From Halorubrum laminariae (GTDB lineage Archaea; Halobacteriota; Halobacteria; Halobacteriales; Haloferacaceae): a stretch of DNA of 64,000 bases. The translations under genes were made by a program, and so were the position numbers. Position 1 is the stretch's first letter. Each line of letters opens with the position of its first letter. The notes beneath the pieces were generated by a model. The model saw only the letters and a list, made by a program, of their open reading frames with translations, did no database searches and was not told the origin of the DNA. This document shows positions 15,933 through 25,200 of the stretch, in pieces. Location: contig NZ_JANHDL010000002.1 of assembly GCF_024494655.1 (NCBI RefSeq), positions 496,001-560,000 of the forward strand, written 5' to 3'.

Positions 15933-16547
15933 TTACAGCCTCACCGAGTCGCCGTCATCGCCGACCAGCGTGGTCGGGACGCGGATTTCGGTCGTCGTCG
16001 ATGCGCCGGATGCGGTCGTGAACGTCACCGTAAGCGAGTCGCCCTCGGTGAGCGCGTACCCGTCATCGTCCTCGAACGTATCCGTTGCTTGGAGATTGAT
16101 CGTGACCTCGGCACGGTCGCTGTTGTCAGTCAGAACGTTGCTGTCATCAGCTGTGGTGAAGATATCGTTGGTCGCCGGCGGGTCCTCGTCGAGCTGGAAC
16201 GTCTCCTGCCCAGCGGTACCGACGAGTTCGACCGATACCTCGTTGAGATCTATGTTGTCCGCGCCGGGTGCGGATGCAACAACGAACTCGAGTTCACCGA
16301 TACCCCGTTCGGTGGTGTTCGCGACATCGTCAGAGATGTCGCCAGACTGACTCACGACTTGCAGTCGTTCACTCACCTGACTTGTACTCTCTTCGCCCGT
16401 TGCCTCCGCCTGCGTCTGAAGGAAGCCGGCCGTGTTGATCAGAACACCCGCGGCGATCGCCGCCACGAGCACCATCGCGATGAACACGATGAGGGTTCCG
16501 ATCCCCACTTGACCGCGCTCTTCCTCGTCCAGTATTGTTTCGAACAT
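15933..16547 (-). CDS. flaB1: Archaellin, normal size
   Basis: A 204-residue archaellin. The propeptide ends Glu-Glu-Arg-Gly before [15 protein letters not shown], and the signal/polymerisation helix is almost identical to the larger neighbour downstream, a sign of duplication with a conserved core. Only one sequon (NTT near residue 78) is seen, against 12 in its partner. The outer domain is acidic and Thr-rich. It is first in the transcript, preceded by a TATA-like element at 16612-16619 and a leader of about 40-60 nt. Symbol tentative. Confidence 0.92.
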   Translation of the reverse strand: MFETILDEEERGQVGIGTLIVFIAMVLVAAIAAGVLINTAGFLQTQAEATGEESTSQVSERLQVVSQSGDISDDVANTTERGIGELEFVVASAPGADNIDLNEVSVELVGTAGQETFQLDEDPPATNDIFTTADDSNVLTDNSDRAEVTINLQATDTFEDDDGYALTEGDSLTVTFTTASGASTTTEIRVPTTLVGDDGDSVRL

Positions 16548-16880
16548 TGGTTGTGTTGCGTTGGCCCCCGGCCTGCCCGGCGGGCGTTACCGGAGGGAGT
16601 AGGAATTCCCTATTAAACACTCTGTGCCGATTATTCGTCCTGATAAACCGCTGCTGTCTTGCGCTTTTGGGGTTAATTTTAGAAGAACAGTGGTGATATT
16701 TGAACCGGATCGAACTTCGGCGTTATCGATGGTGATATTGGTTTGTCGGGGGAGTGTCGTCGCGGATTTCGGGTTTCACTCGGCGTCGAACTGGCTCGGC
16801 GAAGGGTATCCACGCGAAACCGTCTGTGACGCTACAGCGATCGGATCGATATCGTGGTTCGTCGAGGCGGTCGTACCGAC
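16548..16880. promoter_or_regulatory. Archaellin upstream region
   Basis: This 333-bp stretch has no convincing gene. On the minus strand a TATA-like GTTTAATA (16612-16619) is followed by a leader containing a GC-rich stem (GCCCGCCGGGC, about 16573-16583), then flaB1. The part 16620-16740 is unusually AT-rich (GGGGTTAATTTTAGAAG). Operators cannot be named. Confidence 0.4.
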
Positions 16881-17219
16881 CTACCGGTCCTGAATCCGCG
16901 TCAGCTCCGACTCCGGAATCACGAACTCCTGTGTCCCGGGCTCGTACACGACGAGGCTCCCGGCGACGAGCGCCATCGAGGCCGCGAACAGCCCGGTGGT
17001 GATAAGCAGGAGCGCCTGCGCGTTCGCAAAGCCCGTTTGAAAGGCAGCGATCGGCGTCCCCACGGCAGCGACGACGACGAGACCGAACCCGACGGCGAGG
17101 TACGCCATCGCCGTTCGACCTGACGACCGGTACGCCGCGACCGCGAAGGCCACGAGCGTCGCGCTCGCACCGGCCAACACGGTAGTCGTAACGAGGTACA
17201 ATCCCTCGATAAGCTCCAT
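16881..17219 (-). CDS. Small membrane protein (DUF7521-like)
   Basis: A 112-residue protein with three hydrophobic helices (about residues 5-28, 38-60 and 68-92) and a short polar C-terminal tail. Its position opposite a winged-helix regulator gene recalls the haloarchaeal DUF7521-plus-HTH pairs, in which the membrane protein and the regulator are adjacent. Function unknown, perhaps a sensor or anti-regulator. Start ATG 17219; the spacer to the divergent regulator is 186 bp. Confidence 0.75.
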   Translation of the reverse strand: MELIEGLYLVTTTVLAGASATLVAFAVAAYRSSGRTAMAYLAVGFGLVVVAAVGTPIAAFQTGFANAQALLLITTGLFAASMALVAGSLVVYEPGTQEFVIPESELTRIQDR

Positions 17220-17405
17220 ACCTACCGTCCTTGAACTCGACGTATAAACCCACCGTGGCGGCTATCACGGGCGATAACACCGCGGAACACGGTTGTGAAC
17301 GCGATACACGGAATACAGACGTAGAATCCGCGGCGAATCGGGTTCTCGCCCTGTCGTCAGCACCGGTATCCTTTTAAGCGCAAAAAATCAACATCGATAA
17401 CGTGA

Positions 17406-17744
17406 ATGGTGGGGGACGATCTGATAACGGTTCTCGGTAACAAGTATAACACGGACATCCTGACTGCGACGGGAGACGCGATGTCGGCACAGGACCTCAG
17501 CGACGAGATCGACGTGCCGATCGCGACGTGTTACCGCCGGATCAACGAACTCGAAGAGGCGGACCTCCTCGAACTCCACGACCGGCCGCTCTCGGACGAA
17601 CACCGCCGAGTGAAGGTGTACCGACGGAAAGTCGACGGCGTCGAAGTCGACTTCCGCGACGGACTCACGATCGAGGTCGAAGAGCGCTCCGGGGTGAAAA
17701 ACCGGCTCGACGATGTCTGGCGGGACCTCTCGTCTGGCCAGTGA
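17406..17744 (+). CDS. Winged-helix transcriptional regulator (ArsR-like)
   Basis: A 112-residue protein. The N-terminal ~65 residues form a winged helix: GNKYNTDILTATGDAMSAQDL, then the recognition helix in VPIATCYRRINELEEADLL, and a wing around VKVYRRKVDGVEVDF. The C-terminus is a short charged helix. It most likely binds DNA as a dimer. It is divergent from a small membrane protein and near the archaellins, so control of motility or surface genes is possible but unproven. A TTTTAAGC box about 30 nt upstream suits a leaderless mRNA. Confidence 0.85.
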   Translation: MVGDDLITVLGNKYNTDILTATGDAMSAQDLSDEIDVPIATCYRRINELEEADLLELHDRPLSDEHRRVKVYRRKVDGVEVDFRDGLTIEVEERSGVKNRLDDVWRDLSSGQ

Positions 17745-17793
17745 CGGTTCGGCTGCGCGAACCGCCGACGATCCCTCGCTGACGATCCCCTCG

Positions 17794-18522
17794 TCAGAAC
17801 GACGGCTCGTCGGACCGCCCCATCATCGAAAATCCGCCGGCTCGCTCGTGGACCGTGATTCCACCCTCGCCGATCTCCATCGGGAAGATGTCCGTGTCGA
17901 TGTCCTGTTTCCGCATTTTCGCCACCCACACGTATCGGTTCACGCCAGAGTCGGTCGGCGTCTGGATGAAGTAGATGTTCCCGTCGGTGAGGAAGTTCTC
18001 CAGTCCGACTTCCGTATCCGGGAAGACTGCTCCCTGTTCGTTGATGAGCAGCGACGTGAGTCCGTTCGCTTTGAGGATGTCTGAGAACTTCAGGAGATAC
18101 GTCCGTTTCTCCTGTTCGGCGTCGAAAAACAGCTGGAACATCGACAGCGAATCGAGCACGAGCCGGTCGAACTCCCCGTCTTCGACGGTGTCGAGGAGCC
18201 GATCGACCGCCGTCGAGAAGTCGGTCTCGCGCAGCATCTCGCGTTTGTCCAGTATCACGATATCGCCGTCGTCGACGAGGTCGCCGAACCCGTCGAGACC
18301 GATGGACTCCGCGGCACCACGGATGTCGGCTTCGTCCTCCTCGAAAGAGACGTACACGCCACGTTCGTCGTGTTCTGTGGCTCCGTGGTGGAGGTACTGG
18401 ATACCGAAGATACTCTTGCCGGTTCCGGGGTTCCCGGAGACGAGCACGGTCGATCGCTCCGTGATACCGCCGGTGAGGATCGAGTCGAGCCCCTCGACCC
18501 CGGTGGAGACGAGTTCAGACAT
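17794..18522 (-). CDS. KaiC-like RecA-superfamily ATPase
   Basis: A 242-residue single-domain KaiC/GvpD-type ATPase. It starts with the family's STGVEGLDSILTGGI, has Walker A GNPGTGKS (residues 30-37), a catalytic region SFEEDEADI, and Walker B LVLDSLS. The second KaiC domain is absent. Haloarchaeal homologues are signal-transduction ATPases, often next to response regulators, as here: the divergent neighbour is a HalX regulator. FlaH/ArlH is an alternative but it is not in an arl gene string. TATA-like TTTTATATAC lies ~27 nt upstream of the chosen ATG. Confidence 0.85.
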   Translation of the reverse strand: MSELVSTGVEGLDSILTGGITERSTVLVSGNPGTGKSIFGIQYLHHGATEHDERGVYVSFEEDEADIRGAAESIGLDGFGDLVDDGDIVILDKREMLRETDFSTAVDRLLDTVEDGEFDRLVLDSLSMFQLFFDAEQEKRTYLLKFSDILKANGLTSLLINEQGAVFPDTEVGLENFLTDGNIYFIQTPTDSGVNRYVWVAKMRKQDIDTDIFPMEIGEGGITVHERAGGFSMMGRSDEPSF

Positions 18523-18591
18523 TCGTCTCCGTGTTGGCGACGAGAGTATATAAAAGACGATCCGATGGACCGACCGCACAAACGGCGACAG

Positions 18592-18599
18592 CTTTATTT
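18592..18599 (+). promoter_or_regulatory. TATA box driving the uORF and HalX regulator
   Basis: CTTTATTT is centred 27 nt before the ATG at 18623, the usual spacing for a leaderless transcript. That ATG opens a 15-codon reading frame, not the regulator itself, whose GTG is 44 nt further on. Confidence 0.55.
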
Positions 18600-18622
18600 C
18601 TCGACACACCGCCCGTTCGTGT

Positions 18623-18670
18623 ATGTCCGGTGAAGCGTCTTCCGTCGACCCCGGTGGTGACCGGCGGTGA
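18623..18670 (+). CDS. Leaderless 15-codon upstream ORF
   Basis: The ATG opens MSGEASSVDPGGDRR and ends at TGA 18668-18670, which overlaps the regulator's GTG start (18667) in a GTGA arrangement. If the mRNA begins at this ATG, ribosomes would translate the small ORF and re-initiate on the regulator. It may be a leader peptide or a start-codon relic; the peptide itself has no known motif. Confidence 0.45.
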   Translation: MSGEASSVDPGGDRR

Positions 18671-19230
18671 GCGATCCCTCGGTTCTCGTCGTCGAAGACG
18701 AGCCCGACATCGCCGCGCTGTACGCCGGGTTCCTCGACGATCGATACGACGTGGCCGTCGCCGAGACGGCCGCAGACGCGATCGACCGAATCGACGCCAC
18801 CTTCGACATCGTGCTGCTCGATCGCCGGCTCCCGGACGGGAGCGGCGACGACGTGCTCGATCACATCCGCGAGGCTGGCTACGACTGTCGGGTCGCGATG
18901 GTCACCGCCGTCGAGCCCGACTTCGATATCGTCGATATGGGATTCGACCTGTATCTCACCAAACCGGTCAGCCGATCGAAGCTGCTGGCGGCGATCGACA
19001 CGCTCCTGACGCGGAGCGAGTACGACGACCTCATTCAGGAGGCCGCCGCGCTCGCGAGCAAGCGCGCGGTCCTCAACTCACAGAAGCCGGCGGCCCAGCG
19101 AGAGGGGAACGAGGCGTACAACGAGCTCGTCGATCGGCTCGACGACATCGACACCGACATCGACGACCTCAGCGAATCGCTCTCCTCCGACGACTACCGA
19201 GCGATGTTCCGGGATATCGGCGAGGCCTGA
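18667..19230 (+). CDS. Response regulator with HalX domain
   Basis: A 187-residue receiver plus HalX protein. The receiver starts SVLVVEDEPDI, has phosphoacceptor Asp52 in LLDRRLPDG, the switch Thr in VTAVEPD and Lys in LTKPVSR. Residues ~118-185 are the helical HalX domain (SEYDDLIQEAAALASKRAVL), a haloarchaeal output module without known DNA-binding motif. The GTG start overlaps the stop of the short upstream ORF. It is divergent from the KaiC-like ATPase; no cognate kinase is adjacent. Confidence 0.92.
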   Translation: MSDPSVLVVEDEPDIAALYAGFLDDRYDVAVAETAADAIDRIDATFDIVLLDRRLPDGSGDDVLDHIREAGYDCRVAMVTAVEPDFDIVDMGFDLYLTKPVSRSKLLAAIDTLLTRSEYDDLIQEAAALASKRAVLNSQKPAAQREGNEAYNELVDRLDDIDTDIDDLSESLSSDDYRAMFRDIGEA

Positions 19231-19422
19231 CCAACCGAGCGATCGCCGAACCACGGTCGCTTCTCGCTTCTGCCTCCGATTTCGGACTGTCGCTCTCGAT
19301 TCCGTCAACCCTCGAATAGACCACGAGACGGATAGCCGGGACGACTCACTAGGGCTGCTGTCGACAGTTACGACCGGGTTGCTGGAAGCGTCATTCAAGT
19401 AGTTGCGGCGCTATCAGATTGT

Positions 19423-20931
19423 ATGCCGACTGGTATCACGGGGCGTGACTTCCTCCTCGCGGGCGCGGCTGGCACGGCCGCGGTTGCCGGCTCGTATCTT
19501 GTCGCCGGCTGGTCGCGCTCGTTCGTCGTCGCTCCGCTCGACCAAGCGATCGTCAATCTGACACCCGGGCCGATCGTGACGGTCGCCATCGAGACGCTCG
19601 GCGACGACGGGCATCTGCTCCACGTCGCTCTGGCGATCGCCGTCACGATCGGTCTGTTCGGCTCGCTGTCGCTTTCCGGACGGTGGATCACGACGCGAAC
19701 CGACCGTCTCTCGCTCGGCGTCGCCGCGGCCGGTGGTGGATCGTGGCTGCTCGCCGCCGGAGTGACGGGAGCACCTGTTCCGGCACTCGGGGCCGCCCTT
19801 CCCGTGATCGCGGTCACTGCGCTCGGTAGCGGAGCGTCGACGAGCGACGACGCACAGCCTGTCGACGCGGTCCGTCGGCGGATGCTCCGAACGGTGTCCG
19901 GATCGTTCGCGTTCGCCGTCGCGGCGGTGATCGGACGACACGCGGTCGAGGCGGATCCCGGCGCGGAGGACGACGGTCCCGAGTCGCTCCCCGATGCCCC
20001 GCAGTCCGACGGGATCGAGACGCGGCTCCGAGAACTCGACTCGGCCGCGATCGCGCTCGAAAGCGACGACCTCCTCGGAATGGTGAGCCCGATCGGCGAG
20101 TTCTACAACGTCGACATCGCGCAACTCGATCCAGAGGTCACCGCGAGCGAGTGGTCGCTGACGTTCGCCGGCGAGACCGACTCCAAACGAACGGTCACGT
20201 TCGACGACCTGATCGAGCGTCCCGTAGAGCACCGAGCGATCTCGCTGCGGTGCGTCGGCGAACGGCTGAACGGACGAAAGCTCGACACCGCCGTCTGGAC
20301 CGGCACCCCGATCCGACCGCTGATCGAGTCGGTCGACCCGGCCGGTGACTGCAACTGTGCGATGGTCCACGGCGAGGACGACTACTACGTCCAGTTTCCG
20401 GTCGACGTGCTCGCGGAGGGTTTCCTTGCGTGGGGAATGAACGGCAAGGCGCTCCCCGCCAGCCACGGTCATCCGGTCCGCGTGCTGATCCCGGGTCACT
20501 GGGGCGAGACGAACGTGAAGTGGCTCTCGGAGATCGAGCTGTTGAACGTCGAGGAGGACGGCTACTGGGAAGAGCGCGGCTGGGAGGGGACGGGCGAGGT
20601 GAAGACGGTCGCCAAGCTCTGGGACGAGGGGGTCACGGAGCTGCCTGACGGCCGGATCGAGCTTGCCGGCCACGCCTACGCCGGGACGCGGGGCGTCGAG
20701 CGGGTCGAAATATCGACTGACGGCGGCGAGTCGTGGACCGACGCGACCCTCTCTGACCCAGTCCCTGACGTCGACATCTGGCGACAGTGGCGGCACGTCT
20801 TCGATTCCGACGGCACGCACGAGGTGGTCGTCCGCGCGGTCGACGGCGAGGGGAACCGACAGATTCGGGAGGCGTCGGACCCGTCACCGTCCGGTGCGTC
20901 CGGCTGGGTCCGTCGGACCGTCGGCGAGTGA
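19423..20931 (+). CDS. Membrane-anchored sulfite oxidase-like molybdoenzyme
   Basis: A 502-residue protein with four hydrophobic segments in the first ~135 residues, then a sulfite-oxidase-type molybdopterin domain and a C-terminal Mo-cofactor dimerisation (Ig-like) domain (RIELAGHAYAGTRGVERVEISTDGG). The conserved molybdenum ligand Cys277 is in SLRCVGE, and GHPVRVLIPGHWG is also present. There is no heme domain, so electrons must leave by a partner. The N-terminal membrane region may anchor it or itself carry electrons. Substrate could be sulfite, thiosulfate or another compound. Confidence 0.85.
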   Translation: MPTGITGRDFLLAGAAGTAAVAGSYLVAGWSRSFVVAPLDQAIVNLTPGPIVTVAIETLGDDGHLLHVALAIAVTIGLFGSLSLSGRWITTRTDRLSLGVAAAGGGSWLLAAGVTGAPVPALGAALPVIAVTALGSGASTSDDAQPVDAVRRRMLRTVSGSFAFAVAAVIGRHAVEADPGAEDDGPESLPDAPQSDGIETRLRELDSAAIALESDDLLGMVSPIGEFYNVDIAQLDPEVTASEWSLTFAGETDSKRTVTFDDLIERPVEHRAISLRCVGERLNGRKLDTAVWTGTPIRPLIESVDPAGDCNCAMVHGEDDYYVQFPVDVLAEGFLAWGMNGKALPASHGHPVRVLIPGHWGETNVKWLSEIELLNVEEDGYWEERGWEGTGEVKTVAKLWDEGVTELPDGRIELAGHAYAGTRGVERVEISTDGGESWTDATLSDPVPDVDIWRQWRHVFDSDGTHEVVVRAVDGEGNRQIREASDPSPSGASGWVRRTVGE

Positions 20932-20961
20932 TCTCTCGGTCGTCTCCGGACGCCTCACCAC

Positions 20962-22380
20962 TCAGAGCTGCTCGCCAACCAGTCGATCGGCCTCCGCGAG
21001 GAAGGCGTCCCGCTCGTCGGCGGGGATCGTCGCCCCCGCAGCCACGTCGTGACCGCCGCCGTCGCCGCCGACGGCGCGGCTCGCCTCTCGCATCACCGCC
21101 GAGAGGTCGAGTCCGCGCCGCACGAGCGCGTGTGAGCCGCGTGAGGAGATCTTCAATTCGTCGGCGCTCTCCTCGGCGAACGCGATCACGGGCTTCGAGC
21201 TGTCGACCGCGGGCGATCCGATCGCCATCCCGGCGACGATACCGACGATCGTCTCTCGGATTCGCGTCCCCGCGTCGAACCACTGGAGATTCTCCTCGTG
21301 GGTGACCCCCTCGGTTTTTACCCACTGGAGGCCTTCCGAAAGGTTCCGGCGGTGGGTCCGGAGCAGTCGCCGCGCCTCCGCGAGGGCGTCGCCGCGGTCG
21401 CCGAGACACACCGCGAGCCCGACGCCCGCCCGGTCGTACCGCGCAGTGGCGTTGAGCAGGGTCGAGAATTCGCTCACGTCCCGCAGTTCGGTGCCCGCTT
21501 CCTCGTCGACGAGCGTGTAGGAGGTGCCGACGAGCGCCTCGATCCGGTCGGCGGGAACGCCCGAGGCGACGGCGCGACGCATCAACCCGGAGGCGAGCGT
21601 CTGTCGCTCCGTGCCGTCCAAGTCGACCCACCGCCGCCACTCGCCGTCGCGCTTCGCGTCGACATCGAGGTCGGCGAGGAACGATATCGCGCCGGCCTCG
21701 TCGTTCGACACGCCTGGAATCGTTACGTCGGAGGCGTACTCTAGGAGCTTCGGCAGCGGTCGGGTCTGTCTCCCGTACAGGTCCAAGTCCGTCCGCGTCT
21801 CGATCACGCCCGCATCGACGCCGTCGCGGACGATCTGTGCGTTGGCACCGACGAGTTCGCCGTCGGAATCCTGCATGTCGCCGACCGCGCCGACGACGGC
21901 CAGTGCCGCGAGATCGCGGTTATCGCCGTCGGGACCTTCGAGCGCGCGAGCGAGGACGTAGCTCGCGCCGGCTCCAGACAACTCGCTCGCGCCGTTGATC
22001 CCTTCAAGCAGCGGATTGAGGTGTAACTCCGTGTCGGCGTCGGCCGGCTGGTGGTGATCTGCGACGACGGGCGTGAAGTCGCCAGCGGATTCGTGCTCCG
22101 CGATGGCGTCGAGCTGTCCGGAGCCGAAGTCGGTGAAAAGCACAGTCTCGTACGTCGTCGCCGCGATACCGTCTATTGCCGCGTCGTCGAGCTGCTTCTC
22201 GAAGACGACCTCGTGGTCGATTCCGGCGCGCGCGAGCGCCGTCGACGCGACCGCAGCGCTCGTGAGTCCGTCGGCGTCGATGTGCGACGCGAGGAGGACC
22301 CGATCCGACGCGCGCAGCCGATCGGCGCACGCGTTCGCGCGACCGGCCAGATCTGGGACGGGGGAGTCGGCGACTGCCAT
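20962..22380 (-). CDS. RecJ-like DHH-family phosphoesterase
   Basis: A 472-residue member of the DHH/DHHA1 superfamily. N-terminal motifs are SHIDADGLTSA (metal-binding DxD), LFTDFGSGQ and ADHHQP (the DHH triad). The C-terminal DHHA1-like domain ends GGDGGGHDVAAGATIP. Archaeal members are RecJ-like nucleases, some tied to GINS and the replisome (GAN), acting on single-stranded DNA or RNA. Haloarchaea have several paralogues, so the exact one cannot be assigned. ATG 22380 was chosen as the start of the first helix; the longer frame crosses promoter sequence. It faces the metY gene. Confidence 0.88.
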   Translation of the reverse strand: MAVADSPVPDLAGRANACADRLRASDRVLLASHIDADGLTSAAVASTALARAGIDHEVVFEKQLDDAAIDGIAATTYETVLFTDFGSGQLDAIAEHESAGDFTPVVADHHQPADADTELHLNPLLEGINGASELSGAGASYVLARALEGPDGDNRDLAALAVVGAVGDMQDSDGELVGANAQIVRDGVDAGVIETRTDLDLYGRQTRPLPKLLEYASDVTIPGVSNDEAGAISFLADLDVDAKRDGEWRRWVDLDGTERQTLASGLMRRAVASGVPADRIEALVGTSYTLVDEEAGTELRDVSEFSTLLNATARYDRAGVGLAVCLGDRGDALAEARRLLRTHRRNLSEGLQWVKTEGVTHEENLQWFDAGTRIRETIVGIVAGMAIGSPAVDSSKPVIAFAEESADELKISSRGSHALVRRGLDLSAVMREASRAVGGDGGGHDVAAGATIPADERDAFLAEADRLVGEQL

Positions 22381-22511
22381 TACCGTCCGATGGCGCTCGA
22401 TGCCCGATAAACTCACGCCTCTGACGCACATCCGGACACCGACTCACCGACAGAGGCAACAGTTGCCGTAACTGACAGTTATAGATGTGTTCAGATATAT
22501 GCACTACACAC

Positions 22512-23810
22512 ATGACACGTGGGTTCAACACCCGGAGTCTCCACGCCGGTGCAGAGGCCGATCCGGCGACCGGGTCGCGCGCGACCCCGATCCACCAGAC
22601 GACCTCGTTCGTCTTCGACGACGCCGACACGGCGGCGGAGCTGTACGCGCTCCGGGCGGAGGGCAACGTCTACTCCCGGATAGCGAACCCGACCGTGCGG
22701 GTCCTCGAAGACCGTCTCGCGGATCTCTCCGGCGGCACCGGTGCCGTCGCGACCGGGTCCGGGATGGCGGCGTTCGACGCGATCGCCACCGTCCTCGCGA
22801 GCGCGGGCGACAACGTCGTCGCCAGTTCGGAGATGTACGGCGGCACCGCGACGTACCTCTCTAGTATCGCGAACCGGCGCGGGATCGAGACCCGGCTCGT
22901 CGACACGCTCGACGTCGAGGCCTACGCGGAGGCGATCGACGACGACACCGCGTTCGTCCACGTGGAGACGGTGGCGAACCCCTCGCTCGTCGTCCCGGAC
23001 TTCGAGGCGATCGCCGCCGTCGCCCACGAGAACGCGGTGCCGCTCGTGGTCGACAACACGTTCGCGACGCCGTACCTCTGTCGACCGTTCGAACACGGCG
23101 CGGATATCGTCTGGGAGTCGACGACGAAGTGGATCACGGGCAACGGCACCACCGTGGGCGGCGTCGTCGTCGACGGCGGGCAGTTCCCGTGGGACCACCC
23201 CGACGCCGACTACGACGAGCTCGACGGCCAGTCGCCGACGTTCCCGATCGACTTCGTCGAGCGGTTCGGCGACGCCGCGTTCGCCAACGTCGTCCGCCAG
23301 CGCGGCGTGCGGACGACCGGGGGACAGCAGTCCCCCTTCGACGCGTGGCAGACGATTCAGGGGCTCAACACCCTCCCGCTTCGGATGGAGCGCCACTGCG
23401 AGAACGCCCGCGCGGTTGCCGAGTACCTCCGCGACGACGACCGGGTGGAGTGGGTGACGTACCCCGGATTCGACGACCACGACAGCCGCGACAACGCCGA
23501 GCGATACCTCGACGGCGATGGCGGGATGGTCACGTTCGGCGTCGACGGCGGCTACGAGGCCGCGAAGACGCTGTGTGAATCGGTGGACCTGACGAGCTTC
23601 CTCGCGAACATCGGCGACGCGAAGACGCTCGTGATTCACCCCGCCTCGACGACGCACGCGCAACTGGACGAGACCCAACAGCGGCTGGCCGGCGTCTTCC
23701 CGAACATGCTTCGCCTCTCCGTCGGCATCGAAGACGCCGACGATGTGATCGCGGACCTCGACCGCGGGCTAGCCGCGGGCGAGCGCGCGGCGATCGACTC
23801 GGAGGCGTGA
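22512..23810 (+). CDS. metY: O-acetylhomoserine sulfhydrylase
   Basis: A 432-residue PLP enzyme of the Cys/Met metabolism family that makes homocysteine from O-acetylhomoserine and sulfide (EC 2.5.1.49). It has the PLP lysine K206 in [12 protein letters not shown], the phosphate-binding GSGMAAF, the EMYGGT loop, and a length near 430, which favours the sulfhydrylase over shorter cystathionine enzymes (~380-400). ATG 22512 begins the conserved [12 protein letters not shown]; the 9-codon longer start was rejected. TATA-like GTTATAG lies ~30 nt upstream. It overlaps metX by 4 nt. Confidence 0.93.
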   Translation: MTRGFNTRSLHAGAEADPATGSRATPIHQTTSFVFDDADTAAELYALRAEGNVYSRIANPTVRVLEDRLADLSGGTGAVATGSGMAAFDAIATVLASAGDNVVASSEMYGGTATYLSSIANRRGIETRLVDTLDVEAYAEAIDDDTAFVHVETVANPSLVVPDFEAIAAVAHENAVPLVVDNTFATPYLCRPFEHGADIVWESTTKWITGNGTTVGGVVVDGGQFPWDHPDADYDELDGQSPTFPIDFVERFGDAAFANVVRQRGVRTTGGQQSPFDAWQTIQGLNTLPLRMERHCENARAVAEYLRDDDRVEWVTYPGFDDHDSRDNAERYLDGDGGMVTFGVDGGYEAAKTLCESVDLTSFLANIGDAKTLVIHPASTTHAQLDETQQRLAGVFPNMLRLSVGIEDADDVIADLDRGLAAGERAAIDSEA

Positions 23811-25111
23811 TTCGCGTGAGCGCAATCCCGACCGACCACGGTGTCGCCGAACTCGGCGAGTTCACCTTCGAGTGCGGCCAGTCGGTCCCGAACTTGGAGG
23901 TCGCCTACGAGACCCACGGCGAGTTCGAGGGCGACAACGTCGTGCTGATCTGCCACGCGCTCACCGGCAGCCAGAACGTCGCGCGATCGCCCGCGGCTAG
24001 CCGAGACGAGAGCGCCCGCGGGGCCGGGCAGGCCGGACAGGCCCGCGCGTGGTGGGACGACATCGTCGGACCCGGAAAGGCGATCGACACGACGGAGTAC
24101 TATGTCGTCTGCGCCAACGTTCCGGGGTCCTGTTACGGGACGACCGGCCCAGCGAGCGAGCGACCGGACGGACTCGACCTCCCCGACGAGCCCGACCACG
24201 ACCGGTGGGGGACCGCGTTCCCGCCGGTGCAGGTCGAAGACTGGGCGCGCGCACAGCGTCGCCTGCTCGATCACCTCGGCGTGGGCCGGCTCCGGGCCGT
24301 CGTCGGCGGCAGCGTCGGCGGGATGAACGTCTTGGAGTGGGCCAAGCGCTACCCCGACGATGTCGACCGGATCGTCGCTATCGCGACCGCCGGTCGGCTG
24401 GATGCGCAGTGTCTCGCGCTCGACGCGGTCGCCCGCCGCGCGATCCGCGCCGACCAGCACTGGAACGGCGGCGACTACTACGGCGACGACCGCCCTTCGC
24501 CGGACGAGGGACTCGCGCTGGCCCGACAGATCGGCCACATCATGTACCTCTCGAAGGCCTCGATGGAGCGGAAGTTCGGCCGGCGCTCGGCCGGTCGCGA
24601 CTCGTTGACCCGAGAGGAGGGCGATCTGGGACTACCGCCGGAGCCGACGGCCGCCTTCTTCCCGTACCGCGAGGTGGAGTCGTACCTCGACTATCAGGCC
24701 GAGGGGTTCAGCGAGCGATTCGACGCCAACAGCTACCTCTACCTCACGCGCGCGATGGACGAGTATGACCTCTCGGCCGGTCACGGCCACGACGCGGACG
24801 CGATAGCCGCCTTCGAGGGCGAGGCGCTGCTCGTGAGTTTCACCGCCGACTGGCACTTCACCGTCGAGCAGTCGGCGTCGCTTGCGGATGCCTTCCGCGA
24901 CCGCGACGTTCCCGTGGCCCACCACGTGATCGACTCGGACCACGGCCACGACGCGTTCCTCGTGGAGCCCGAACACGTCGGACCGCCGCTCCGCGACTTC
25001 CTCACAGAGGGCGTCGAGGGTCGCGCCGTTTCCGACGACGGCGGCGACGAGGAGGACCCACGTCCCGAGTCAGACCACGCGCCCGTCCACGCGAGCCTCT
25101 TCAGGGGATGA
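23807..25111 (+). CDS. metX: Homoserine O-acetyltransferase
   Basis: A 434-residue alpha/beta-hydrolase-fold enzyme (EC 2.3.1.31) that supplies the substrate of MetY. The nucleophile Ser169 is in GGSVGGMN, the acid is the Asp of [12 protein letters not shown] and the His that of [17 protein letters not shown] and the [14 protein letters not shown] block are family-typical. GTG 23807 overlaps the metY stop (GTGA); GTG 23816 is an alternative. The last ~45 residues are an acidic tail ([14 protein letters not shown]) not usual for the family. It forms a methionine operon with metY. Confidence 0.93.
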   Translation: MIRVSAIPTDHGVAELGEFTFECGQSVPNLEVAYETHGEFEGDNVVLICHALTGSQNVARSPAASRDESARGAGQAGQARAWWDDIVGPGKAIDTTEYYVVCANVPGSCYGTTGPASERPDGLDLPDEPDHDRWGTAFPPVQVEDWARAQRRLLDHLGVGRLRAVVGGSVGGMNVLEWAKRYPDDVDRIVAIATAGRLDAQCLALDAVARRAIRADQHWNGGDYYGDDRPSPDEGLALARQIGHIMYLSKASMERKFGRRSAGRDSLTREEGDLGLPPEPTAAFFPYREVESYLDYQAEGFSERFDANSYLYLTRAMDEYDLSAGHGHDADAIAAFEGEALLVSFTADWHFTVEQSASLADAFRDRDVPVAHHVIDSDHGHDAFLVEPEHVGPPLRDFLTEGVEGRAVSDDGGDEEDPRPESDHAPVHASLFRG

Positions 25112-25200
25112 TTTAGGGATAGGTTCGGTCGAGTCCCGGCAACCGACCTAGGAGCCGGTGGCGCGCCGTGAGCGGCCGCGAACACGCGGCCGTGAACGCC

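Noticed and set aside
17794..18522. KaiC-like ATPase as the archaellum motor protein FlaH/ArlH
   Set aside because: It is not in an arl gene string and is divergent from a HalX regulator; its sequence start (STGVEGLDSILTGG) is of general KaiC-like type.
22491..23678. A 395-codon minus-strand frame opposite metY
   Set aside because: Arg/Val/Gly-rich sequence with no motif; metY is certain on the other strand.
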